Shown here one piece after another: positions 7,951 to 15,339 of a stretch of DNA of 64,000 bases (positions within the stretch are counted from its first letter, which is position 1; every line of letters begins with the position of its first letter). The position numbers and the translations under genes were made by a program. The notes beneath the pieces were generated by a model, which was not told where the DNA came from, did not search any database, and saw nothing but the letters and a program-made list of their open reading frames with translations. Source of the stretch: Flavobacterium hankyongi (lineage in GTDB: Bacteria; Bacteroidota; Bacteroidia; Flavobacteriales; Flavobacteriaceae). The stretch is taken from positions 1,550,001 through 1,614,000 of the forward strand of contig NZ_CP085725.1 in NCBI RefSeq assembly GCF_036840915.1, written 5' to 3'.

Positions 7951-9048
7951 ATGAAATATCTAGTACACTTTTCACGTCTGTTTGTTGGCGTATTATTTAT
8001 CATCTCTGGATTAATTAAACTTAATGATCCTATTGGATTTTCTTATAAGTTAGATGAATATTTTGGTGAAACAGTATTCAACATACCATTTCTACTCCCT
8101 TTTACTTTAGCTATAGCACTTTTTGTTGTTATACTTGAAGTAGTTTTAGGTGTTATGCTATTAGCAGGATATAAATCTAAATTTACGGTTTGGAGTTTAT
8201 TTGGTCTAATCGTTTTCTTCACCTTTTTAACTTTCTATTCTGCATATTTTAATGTAGTTAAAGATTGTGGTTGTTTTGGTGATGCTTTAAAATTGACTCC
8301 TTGGGAATCTTTTACTAAAGATGTTGTTTTATTAGGTTTTATTCTGATTTTAATGGCAGGTGTAAAACACATCACTTCATTAATCAATAATAAAGTAGCG
8401 ACAACTTTATCTTTCCTATCAATTTTAGGAAGTTGTTTTTTAGGATATTATGTTTTGAATCATTTACCAGTAATCGATTTTAGAGCATTTGCCGTTGGAA
8501 AAAACATTCAAAAAGGAATGGAAATACCTGAAGGTGCTCCAAAATCTGAATATGAAATGAAATTCATTTATGAAGTGAACGGAGTTAAAAAAGAATTCTC
8601 AGATAAAGAATTAATGAATTTGCCTCCAAACGCAAAATTTGTTGATAGAATTGACAAATTAATCAAAGAAGGCTATGTACCTCCTATTCATGATTTTAGT
8701 CTTGAAAAAGATGGAGTTGATGAAAAAGATCAAATCCTTTCTGAAGAAAAAGTTGTTTTCTTTACTATGTACAATTTAGATAAATCTTCCGCTGAAGGAC
8801 TTCAAAAATTAGAAAGTTTCTATCAAAATGCAAAATCAAAAGGATACAGAGTATTCGCTTTAACTGGTTCTGCAAATGATTTAATTTCAAAAGTAAAAAA
8901 GCAATATGGCTTAAGTTTTGATTTCTATTTTTGTGACCCTACAACGATTAAAACAATTGAAAGAGCAAATCCAAGTATTATTGTTTTAAATAAAGGAACT
9001 GTGACACAAAAAGCACATTATAATGATATTGATTCAATAAAATTATAA
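7951..9048 (+). CDS. DoxX/MauE-like membrane protein, BT_3928 family
   Basis: This 365-residue protein begins with a four-helix DoxX/MauE-like membrane domain (residues 1-150) that contains a CGCFGD motif facing a redox role. A C-terminal redoxin-like segment (about 255-365) lacks a CxxC pair. In methylamine dehydrogenase systems MauE-like proteins serve disulfide transfer. Here the gene lies in an operon with a thioredoxin, which fits a periplasmic thiol-redox role. The substrate is not known. Confidence 0.8.
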   Translation: MKYLVHFSRLFVGVLFIISGLIKLNDPIGFSYKLDEYFGETVFNIPFLLPFTLAIALFVVILEVVLGVMLLAGYKSKFTVWSLFGLIVFFTFLTFYSAYFNVVKDCGCFGDALKLTPWESFTKDVVLLGFILILMAGVKHITSLINNKVATTLSFLSILGSCFLGYYVLNHLPVIDFRAFAVGKNIQKGMEIPEGAPKSEYEMKFIYEVNGVKKEFSDKELMNLPPNAKFVDRIDKLIKEGYVPPIHDFSLEKDGVDEKDQILSEEKVVFFTMYNLDKSSAEGLQKLESFYQNAKSKGYRVFALTGSANDLISKVKKQYGLSFDFYFCDPTTIKTIERANPSIIVLNKGTVTQKAHYNDIDSIKL

Positions 9049-9051
9049 GAT

Positions 9052-9258
9052 ATGGAAGTTCAAAAAAATCATAAAGTAATTTTAAATCTAGGACTTTCTT
9101 TGGCTTTTGTTATTCTGGGCATTTTATTATTTAATATAAAATCTGAGAAAAAAATATTAGATATACCATCAAATCAATTAATTGGATTTTTTGCAATACT
9201 TGTCAATTCTGTATTGTCTTTAAAATGGCTTTACAAACTAATAAAAAACAACAGATGA
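9052..9258 (+). CDS. Small two-helix membrane protein
   Basis: This 68-residue protein has two predicted membrane helices (about residues 9-27 and 40-60) and a basic tail. It lies 3 bp after the DoxX-like gene. It overlaps the thioredoxin gene through an ATGA stop-start junction, so it is almost certainly translated with its neighbours. No family was recognised. It may be an accessory to the membrane redox pair. Confidence 0.7.
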   Translation: MEVQKNHKVILNLGLSLAFVILGILLFNIKSEKKILDIPSNQLIGFFAILVNSVLSLKWLYKLIKNNR

Positions 9259-9761
9259 AAAAAATAGCCGTAATAATATTACTTATAGGAGGAATCCTTT
9301 TAGCATTTGCCTATTCAGCAAAGAATCAAAAAAACAAATTCTCTGAAGAAGCTTTAGCTTCAATTTTAAAAGATAAAGATGGTAACGAAATTTCTTTTCA
9401 AGAGATTATAAATAAAAACAAAGGCAAAACGACAGTAATTGAGTTTTGGGCGTCATGGTGTGGCGATTGTGTAAAAAACATACCAAAACTAAAAGAATTA
9501 CAAACAAATAATCCAAATGTAAATTTTGTGTTTTTATCGGCAGATAAAACCCCTGATGCTTGGTTAAAAGGAATTGAAAAACATCAATTAACTGGCGATC
9601 ATTATTTAATGGACGGTGGCATGAAAGGAACCTTTGGAAAAGCAGTAAATCTGGATTGGATTCCTAGATACATCATCATAGACAAATCAGGCAAAGTTGC
9701 ATTATACAGAGCAATAGAAACTGACCACGAAAAAGTGGACGGACTCTTAAAAACATTATAA
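9255..9761 (+). CDS. TlpA-like membrane-anchored thioredoxin
   Basis: This 168-residue thioredoxin-fold protein has an N-terminal signal/anchor helix (residues 2-20) and a WASWCGDC active site near residue 72. The cis-proline loop is DWIPRYIIID. It is probably a periplasmic disulfide reductase or thiol-disulfide carrier. The start at 9255 was chosen over an upstream ATG at 9225 because it gives a clean signal peptide and an ATGA overlap with the small membrane gene. tpiA follows 1 bp after the stop. Confidence 0.88.
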   Translation: MKKIAVIILLIGGILLAFAYSAKNQKNKFSEEALASILKDKDGNEISFQEIINKNKGKTTVIEFWASWCGDCVKNIPKLKELQTNNPNVNFVFLSADKTPDAWLKGIEKHQLTGDHYLMDGGMKGTFGKAVNLDWIPRYIIIDKSGKVALYRAIETDHEKVDGLLKTL

Positions 9762-9762
9762 C

Positions 9763-10512
9763 ATGAGACAAAAAATAGTAGCCGGCAATTGGAAAATGAA
9801 CAAAAATGCTGTGCAAACACAAGAATTAATTACTGAATTATTAGAAAAATTACCTCAGACAGAAGCTAAGGTTATCATAGCACCAACCTTTGTAAATCTG
9901 GCGCAAGCCGTAAATCAAACGAATGAGACAGCAATAGAGGTTGTTGCTCAAAACATGCATCAGGCAGAAGGCGGTGCTTTTACAGGGGAAATTTCTGCTG
10001 ATATGCTAACAAGCATAGGGATTAAAACAGTGATTCTAGGACATTCTGAGCGTCGTGCTTATTTTCATGAAACAGATGCCTTGTTGGCCAATAAAGTAGA
10101 TACTGCTTTAAAACACGAGATAAAAATTATTTTTTGTTTTGGAGAAGAATTGAAAGATCGTCAAGACAAACAACATTTTAATGTGGTGGAATATCAATTG
10201 AAAGATGCTTTATTTCACTTGGGTGAAAATGCTTGGCAAAACATCATTTTAGCTTACGAACCAGTTTGGGCAATTGGGACAGGAGAAACTGCAAGTCCAG
10301 AACAAGCACAAGAAATGCACAAATTTATTCGTGAGACTATTTTAGAACGTTACGGAAATACTATTGCTGATAATGTTTCAATCCTTTACGGAGGAAGTGT
10401 AAAACCAGACAATGCTAGAGAAATTTTTTCTCAACCAGATGTTGATGGTGGTTTAATTGGTGGTGCTGCGTTAAAAGCAGATGATTTTATTGGGATTATA
10501 AATGGGATTTAA
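9763..10512 (+). CDS. tpiA: Triose-phosphate isomerase
   Basis: This 249-residue glycolytic enzyme interconverts dihydroxyacetone phosphate and glyceraldehyde 3-phosphate. It shows NWKMNK with the active-site Lys, GHSERR with the electrophilic His, YEPVWAIGTG with the catalytic Glu, and YGGSVKPDN phosphate-binding residues. The length is normal. It is the last gene of the operon that starts at the DUF1599 gene and is followed by a terminator. Confidence 0.97.
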   Translation: MRQKIVAGNWKMNKNAVQTQELITELLEKLPQTEAKVIIAPTFVNLAQAVNQTNETAIEVVAQNMHQAEGGAFTGEISADMLTSIGIKTVILGHSERRAYFHETDALLANKVDTALKHEIKIIFCFGEELKDRQDKQHFNVVEYQLKDALFHLGENAWQNIILAYEPVWAIGTGETASPEQAQEMHKFIRETILERYGNTIADNVSILYGGSVKPDNAREIFSQPDVDGGLIGGAALKADDFIGIINGI

Positions 10513-10535
10513 AAACAATTAAATTTTAATATTTG

Positions 10536-10563
10536 AACCTCTAGTTTTTGCTAGAGGTTTTTT
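10536..10563 (+). terminator. Intrinsic terminator after tpiA
   Basis: AACCTCTAG / CTAGAGGTT stem, six-base loop, then a T run. Confidence 0.9.
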
Positions 10564-10607
10564 CTTACATTTGATTCTTAATCGTTTTTTTTACAAACCA
10601 AATAATA

Positions 10608-12095
10608 ATGAAATTTAAAATTCTACCTTATTTATCAATTCTGGTAATGATATTCTCATCATGTGAAGTACAAGAAGATTATATTGAAATAACAAATACT
10701 TCACAAAATTTTAAAAGAAGTTCTAAGAGTTATAAAGAACTAATTACCGAGAAAAACTTCACTAAAGCCTTTAGCAAAATTCCGAAGAAAAAAGTAAATA
10801 AAATAAACGAATTGGGTCGAACTCAAATGGAAGATGAATATGGTTTTACAATTTACGATACTCCAATAAATATAATGGAATCAGATTCATTACTTGTTTA
10901 TAATTTGCTTATTAAAAGTGATACACTTAAAACTGGTAATTATTTTGAAAATCTAGTGCTCAATACCAATAAATTCACAAACGAAACAAAAGCTTATATT
11001 TTTAAATATAACTTAACTTCCCAAATTGAACCTACAATTCATAATTCGGTCTCTTTTACAGCTAATGTAGCAATAAAACCGATTATTTATTCAGGAAACA
11101 TTATGGCAAGATATGGCGATATATGTTATACACATCATTATGCAATGTGTTATGAACTCGCAGGAGATGGCATTTTTTCACAACCCCATAGAGCTACAGA
11201 ATATTGCTCTGGAGCTAAAATAGTAAACTTTTCTGAAGAAGTTTGTGTTGATTTTCAAGGTGGTGGAGCAACAGGGATCCCAACTACGCCATCAACACCA
11301 AGTAATCCAGGCGGTTCATCTGGCTCAGGAAATACCCCAATTTATTCAAACCCAACACCTCCATGTGACCCAAGGGTTGATTGTCCTATAATAGATCAAG
11401 CTCAAAACAATCCATGTACAAATTTAAAAAAACACTTATCAGGAGTAACAGGAATAAAGCTTAAGAGTCCAGGAATTAATGATTTTTTAAAAAATAATTT
11501 GAATCAAAATAAAGAATTTGGATTTTTCTTTAAAAAAGAAAATGGTATATATACATCTACTCAATCAAACAACTCTTCATCAAACAAAATAACCATTAAA
11601 GTTGGTGAATACTATTTTGCAAGTATACACACTCACCCATACCCAGGAGGAAACCCAATGTTCTCTTGGGAAGACCTTTTTAGTTTACAACAATATTATC
11701 AAAATGCTCAAACAAATCTTCTTGAAGAAGTAGCAGTTTATTTAGTCTGCAAAGACAACAATGGTAACAACCAATTGTATGCCTTAAAGATTGATGATTT
11801 TGATATGTTTTCAAATTATTTAACAAATGACATATCGAATACAATTACTCCTCAAGATTTAGCTGGATTAACAACAGATGAACAACGTTTAAGAACAATA
11901 TTAGACATAATGAATGCAAAGCAACATAAATATAATTTACAGAACTTTAACATTAATCAAGAGGTTCCTTTTTTAAATTATTTTGCGGGTTGTGGTGCAA
12001 CTCTGTACAAAGCAAATGCCTCTTTAACTAATTGGGATAAACCTACATTATCTAACAGTGCTACAAGCCCTATAACTAACATACCTTGCAATTAA
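10608..12095 (+). CDS. Lipoprotein with C-terminal JAMM/MPN-like metalloprotease motif
   Basis: This 495-residue protein has a lipoprotein signal with Cys19 in the lipobox (FSSC). An N-terminal region of unknown fold (about 20-215) is followed by a Gly/Ser/Pro/Thr linker (about 220-250). The C-terminal domain contains SIHTHP and FSWED. His341, His343, Ser353 and Asp356, with Glu303 upstream, fit the E...HxH...SxxD zinc-site pattern of JAMM/MPN peptidases, though nine rather than seven residues separate the last His and Ser. This suggests an envelope-anchored metallopeptidase; activity is an inference. It precedes four small lipoprotein genes by 6 bp and may share their operon. Confidence 0.75.
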   Translation: MKFKILPYLSILVMIFSSCEVQEDYIEITNTSQNFKRSSKSYKELITEKNFTKAFSKIPKKKVNKINELGRTQMEDEYGFTIYDTPINIMESDSLLVYNLLIKSDTLKTGNYFENLVLNTNKFTNETKAYIFKYNLTSQIEPTIHNSVSFTANVAIKPIIYSGNIMARYGDICYTHHYAMCYELAGDGIFSQPHRATEYCSGAKIVNFSEEVCVDFQGGGATGIPTTPSTPSNPGGSSGSGNTPIYSNPTPPCDPRVDCPIIDQAQNNPCTNLKKHLSGVTGIKLKSPGINDFLKNNLNQNKEFGFFFKKENGIYTSTQSNNSSSNKITIKVGEYYFASIHTHPYPGGNPMFSWEDLFSLQQYYQNAQTNLLEEVAVYLVCKDNNGNNQLYALKIDDFDMFSNYLTNDISNTITPQDLAGLTTDEQRLRTILDIMNAKQHKYNLQNFNINQEVPFLNYFAGCGATLYKANASLTNWDKPTLSNSATSPITNIPCN

Positions 12096-12101
12096 AACCA
12101 A

Positions 12102-12710
12102 ATGAATATGAAAAATTTAACTTTATTAACATTTCTTTTACTTTTTGTAAACTGTAATGCACAACAAATAATTAATTTAGAAAACCAAGGAACATACAGA
12201 AATTACCCTCAAGGTGCCTATTTTAAAGATATAAATAACTTTTTAAATCCTTTTATTGGCACATACATTTATACCAACGGAAATACTAGTTTAAAGATTA
12301 TTCTTGATAAGAAAATAAAAGATAACGGAAAATATGCAGAAGATGTTATATACGGTGGTTATGAATATATAGTAAATGGAGTAACTATTGCAAACACTTT
12401 ACCTAATACCTTACCTGCAAATACATATGCTGGTAGCTATTATATTAGTGGTAATGCTTATTTATTAAACAATTCACATCCCCCATGCAGCACATGTACT
12501 CCAGGCGAAAAAAGGCTTTTTATAACCTTAAAAGATATTAATAATATTTATTTAAGAAGACTAATAATAAAACGAGAAGTAGTTAGTGGTCAAGAACAAA
12601 TAAAAATCGATTTAGATTTAGGTAATACAGTTTACTATAACTCTACAGATCCTGAACCAGTTTTTAATTTTGCTTTGCCATCAGGAAGTTATACTTTGAT
12701 AAAACAATAA
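12102..12710 (+). CDS. Small lipoprotein A1 (DUF6705-like), duplicated cassette
   Basis: This 202-residue protein has a lipoprotein signal (LFVNC, Cys18) and a mature domain that opens with YPQGAYFKDINNFLNPFIGTY. The conserved pattern (PxGxYFKD-NN-L-GxY/W) resembles the flavobacterial DUF6705 family, whose function is unknown. A pair of cysteines (CSTC) lies near residue 130. It is about 95 percent identical by eye to the protein at 13361. It ends directly before the next gene with no gap. ATG codons at 12102 and 12108 are both possible starts. Confidence 0.75.
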   Translation: MNMKNLTLLTFLLLFVNCNAQQIINLENQGTYRNYPQGAYFKDINNFLNPFIGTYIYTNGNTSLKIILDKKIKDNGKYAEDVIYGGYEYIVNGVTIANTLPNTLPANTYAGSYYISGNAYLLNNSHPPCSTCTPGEKRLFITLKDINNIYLRRLIIKREVVSGQEQIKIDLDLGNTVYYNSTDPEPVFNFALPSGSYTLIKQ

Positions 12711-13292
12711 ATGAAACATGTTTTAAAATATTTACTGATAATTACAGCAATTTCTTGTAAAAGTCAAATAGCACCATTAAATGGATTAACTTTTGAATAT
12801 CCAAATGGTACATATTTTAAGGATTTAAATAATGAACTGGATTATTACGTGGGCAGATGGGAAGGAACCTTAAATAATAAAAAATATACTTTTGAATTTG
12901 TGAAATTTACACATCATCTCAGTAGTTATGATGGAACCACAAATGGGAGTTACTATTATAAAGATATTGTAAAAGTTAAGTTGAAAGTTTTAGATTTGCA
13001 ATCGAATCAAATTCTGTATGATAATTTAAATGCAATAAATTACGATGATTATTTAATTTTAGGATTGGCTAAAAAAAATGGAATGTTCAGCTTTAGTTAA
13101 GATGCAAAAGCAGAGCATTGCAATTTAGATGCTGAGTTTGATTTAAGACGTATAAATGGTCAGCCCAATCAATTAACCTACTGTTATTTTACATTACGAA
13201 GCTATTGGGATGATCAATGTTTTAATTATAAAAACATTCATGATATACCTATATTTTTACCAAAAAGTGATTTAATATTAACGAAACAATAA
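12711..13292 (+). pseudogene. Small lipoprotein B1 (DUF6705-like), broken by a stop codon
   Basis: The first 129 codons encode a lipoprotein (AISC, Cys16) closely matching the intact protein at 13964. A TAA at 13098-13100 then interrupts the frame where the intact copy encodes Tyr-Gln. The same frame continues beyond it with recognisable sequence (LRRINGQPNQLTYCYF) to a natural TAA at 13290-13292 shared with the paralogue. No frameshift is needed; one nonsense codon plus a small local rearrangement explains it. A truncated product of 129 residues could still be made. Confidence 0.8.
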
Positions 13293-13322
13293 AAAATCTT
13301 GTAACATAAGCTATTAACAATA

Positions 13323-13356
13323 GCGATTTTCAATTTAAAGCTGAAAGTCGTTTTTT
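13323..13356 (+). terminator. Terminator at end of first cassette
   Basis: CGATTTTCA / TGAAAGTCG stem with one G-T pair, followed by TTTTTT. It is the duplicated counterpart of the hairpin at 14568. Confidence 0.65.
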
Positions 13357-13360
13357 ACAT

Positions 13361-13963
13361 ATGAAAAAAATATTTTTATTTGCGTTCACATTATTATTAA
13401 GTAATTGTAATGCACAACAAATAATTAATTTAGAAAATAAAGGAACATACAGACATTACCCTCTAGGTGCCTATTTTAAAGATATAAATAACTTTTTAAA
13501 TCCTTTTATTGGCACATACATTTACACCAACGGAAATACTAGTTTAAAGATTATTCTTGATAAGAAAATAAAAGATAACGGAAAATATGCAGAAGATGTT
13601 ATATATGGTGGTTATGAATATATAGTAAATGGAGTAACTATTGCAAATACTTTACCTAATACCTTACCTGCAAATACATATGCTGGTAGTTATTATATTA
13701 ATGGTAATGCTTATTTATTAAACAATTCACATCCCCCATGCAGCACATGTACTCCAGGTGAAAAAAGACTATTTATAACTCTACAAGATACACAATGCAT
13801 ATATTTTAGAAGACTAATAATAAAACGAGAAGTAGTTAGTGGTCAAGAACAAATAAAAATTGATTTAGATTTAGGTAATACAGTTTACTATAATTCTACA
13901 GATCCTGAACCAGTTTTTAATTTTGCTTTGCCATCAGGAAGTTATACTTTGATAAAACAATAA
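13361..13963 (+). CDS. Small lipoprotein A2 (DUF6705-like), second cassette
   Basis: This 200-residue lipoprotein (LLSNC, Cys16) is nearly identical to the protein at 12102 from about residue 18 onward. Its signal peptide is quite different, so the junction of the duplication lies near the lipobox. It keeps the CSTC cysteine pair and the C-terminal NFALPSGSYTLIKQ. The function is unknown. It abuts gene B2 with no gap, as in the first cassette. Confidence 0.75.
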   Translation: MKKIFLFAFTLLLSNCNAQQIINLENKGTYRHYPLGAYFKDINNFLNPFIGTYIYTNGNTSLKIILDKKIKDNGKYAEDVIYGGYEYIVNGVTIANTLPNTLPANTYAGSYYINGNAYLLNNSHPPCSTCTPGEKRLFITLQDTQCIYFRRLIIKREVVSGQEQIKIDLDLGNTVYYNSTDPEPVFNFALPSGSYTLIKQ

Positions 13964-14542
13964 ATGAAACATGTTTTAAAATATTCACTGATATTTATAG
14001 CATTATCCTGCAAAAGTCAAGTAACTTCAATTGCTCCCTTAAATGGGTTAAGTTTTGAAAATCCAAATGGCACTTATTTTAAGGACTTAAATAACGAGTT
14101 GGATTATTATGTAGGAAAATGGGAAGGAACCTTAAACAACAAAAAGTATATTTTTGAATTTGTCAAATTTACGCAACATCTTAGAAGTTATGATGGAACT
14201 ACAAATGGAAGTTATTATTATGAAGATGAAATTCTAGGGAAATTAAAAGTTATTGACCTCCTGACAAATCAAGTTCTATATGATAATTTAAACGTAACAA
14301 ATTATGATGATTATTTAATTTTAGGATTAGCTAAAAAAAATGGGATGTTTAGTTTTTTGTATCAAGATAAAGCTGAAAAATGCTATTTACATTTAAGACG
14401 TATAAATGGTCAACCAAATCAATTAACCTACTGTTATTTTACGTTACAAAGCTATAGAGATAATGAATGTTTAAATTATCAAAACATTTATGACATACCT
14501 ATATTTTTACCCAAAACAGATTTAATATTAACTAAACAATAA
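13964..14542 (+). CDS. Small lipoprotein B2 (DUF6705-like), intact copy
   Basis: This 192-residue lipoprotein (ALSC, Cys16) has the family pattern NPNGTYFKDLNNELDYYVGKWEG near residues 32-54. It is the intact version of the broken gene at 12711 and is also a distant paralogue of the A proteins. The ATG directly follows the TAA of gene A2. A hairpin at 14568 follows. No function is known; anchoring to the outer-membrane periplasmic face is the likely location. Confidence 0.75.
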   Translation: MKHVLKYSLIFIALSCKSQVTSIAPLNGLSFENPNGTYFKDLNNELDYYVGKWEGTLNNKKYIFEFVKFTQHLRSYDGTTNGSYYYEDEILGKLKVIDLLTNQVLYDNLNVTNYDDYLILGLAKKNGMFSFLYQDKAEKCYLHLRRINGQPNQLTYCYFTLQSYRDNECLNYQNIYDIPIFLPKTDLILTKQ

Positions 14543-14567
14543 AAAATCTTGTAACATAAGCTCTTAA

Positions 14568-14606
14568 CAATAGCGATTTTCAATTTAAAGCTGAAAGTCG
14601 CTATTG
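14568..14606 (+). terminator. Stem-loop at end of second cassette
   Basis: CAATAGCGATTTTCA pairs with TGAAAGTCGCTATTG across a nine-base loop with one G-T pair. The stem is strong but the trailing T run is weak. Confidence 0.6.
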
Positions 14607-14679
14607 TATTTGCAAAATAATGATTCGATTTAAATTTATTGCAAGTTACATCACTACTACAAATAGAAAACTTATGGTG

Positions 14680-14709
14680 TACTATTGTTCTAGATATTAA
14701 ACAATAGTA
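14680..14709. promoter_or_regulatory. Perfect 10-bp inverted repeat upstream of the 14734 gene
   Basis: TACTATTGTT and AACAATAGTA are perfect complements separated by 10 bases, ending 24 bases before the start codon. It could be an operator or an mRNA leader hairpin. Confidence 0.4.
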
Positions 14710-14733
14710 TGATAATGAAAAAATTAATTGAAA

Positions 14734-15270
14734 ATGAAATATATCCCAGCCCTTCTTTTATCAATTTTACTATTCTCATGCAATGAAAATAAAAAATCAG
14801 CAACCAGCACTGATTTACCTTTTTTTCATTTTGATAAACTAGAATACTACCATCCTACTCTTACAAAAAAGGAATTTCATTCCATCATAATGAATTCGAA
14901 TAAAACAAGAGAAGAAGAAGCTTTATTGCAAATTCTAACAGGTAATATTCCAGTATCCATAAAGGATACTATGTTTATAAAAAACATGGAGATTCTTAAT
15001 TTTAAAAAAGATGTTATTGATCCTAAATTATATTCAAAAATATCCCATTTGTTTTCCTCTAGAGAAGCATCGCAAAATATATCTCCTAAATGTCAATCAG
15101 ATTATAAAGACATCCTTATTTTTAGGGAAAAGAATGTCATCGTTGGAATGGTAAAAATAAGTTTTGATTGTTTGAGACACCAAATGATAGGTGAACGTTA
15201 TAATGATTCGAAATTTGGTCAATCGGGTGAATATGTAGCATTAGAAAACATACTAAAGACATATAATTAA
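14734..15270 (+). CDS. Hypothetical lipoprotein
   Basis: This 178-residue protein has a short lipoprotein signal (LLFSC, Cys16). The mature domain contains three Cys in all and a conserved-looking FDCLRHQMIGER segment near the C-terminus. No family was recognised. The ATG at 14734 was preferred to a TTG two codons earlier because it gives the standard signal peptide. It closes the lipoprotein island and is followed by a bidirectional terminator. Confidence 0.7.
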   Translation: MKYIPALLLSILLFSCNENKKSATSTDLPFFHFDKLEYYHPTLTKKEFHSIIMNSNKTREEEALLQILTGNIPVSIKDTMFIKNMEILNFKKDVIDPKLYSKISHLFSSREASQNISPKCQSDYKDILIFREKNVIVGMVKISFDCLRHQMIGERYNDSKFGQSGEYVALENILKTYN

Positions 15271-15277
15271 CAAAAAA

Positions 15278-15310
15278 AGCCTATCATAAAAAAAACGCTA
15301 TGATAGGCTT
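15278..15310. terminator. Bidirectional terminator
   Basis: AAGCCTATCAT / ATGATAGGCTT hairpin, with an A run to its left and weaker T residues to its right. It lies between convergent genes, the lipoprotein gene and the TonB-receptor gene. Confidence 0.75.
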
Positions 15311-15339
15311 CTCAAATAAAAACAAACTAAAACTAACTT

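Larger units (their letters stand above)
12140..14610 (+). repeat. Tandem duplication of a two-gene lipoprotein cassette
   Basis: The segment from about 12140 to 13350 is repeated from about 13390 to 14610 in the same order: gene A, gene B and the trailing hairpin region. The intergenic tail (AATCTTGTAACATAAGCT and AACAATAGCGATTTTCAATT) is nearly identical in both. Gene A copies differ at only about 25 positions by eye, gene B copies at clearly more. The A and B proteins are also related to each other. Confidence 0.85.

Noticed and set aside
9052..9761. Frameshift joining the small membrane gene to the thioredoxin gene
   Set aside because: Both genes have complete starts and signals and a normal ATGA overlap, so no repair is needed.
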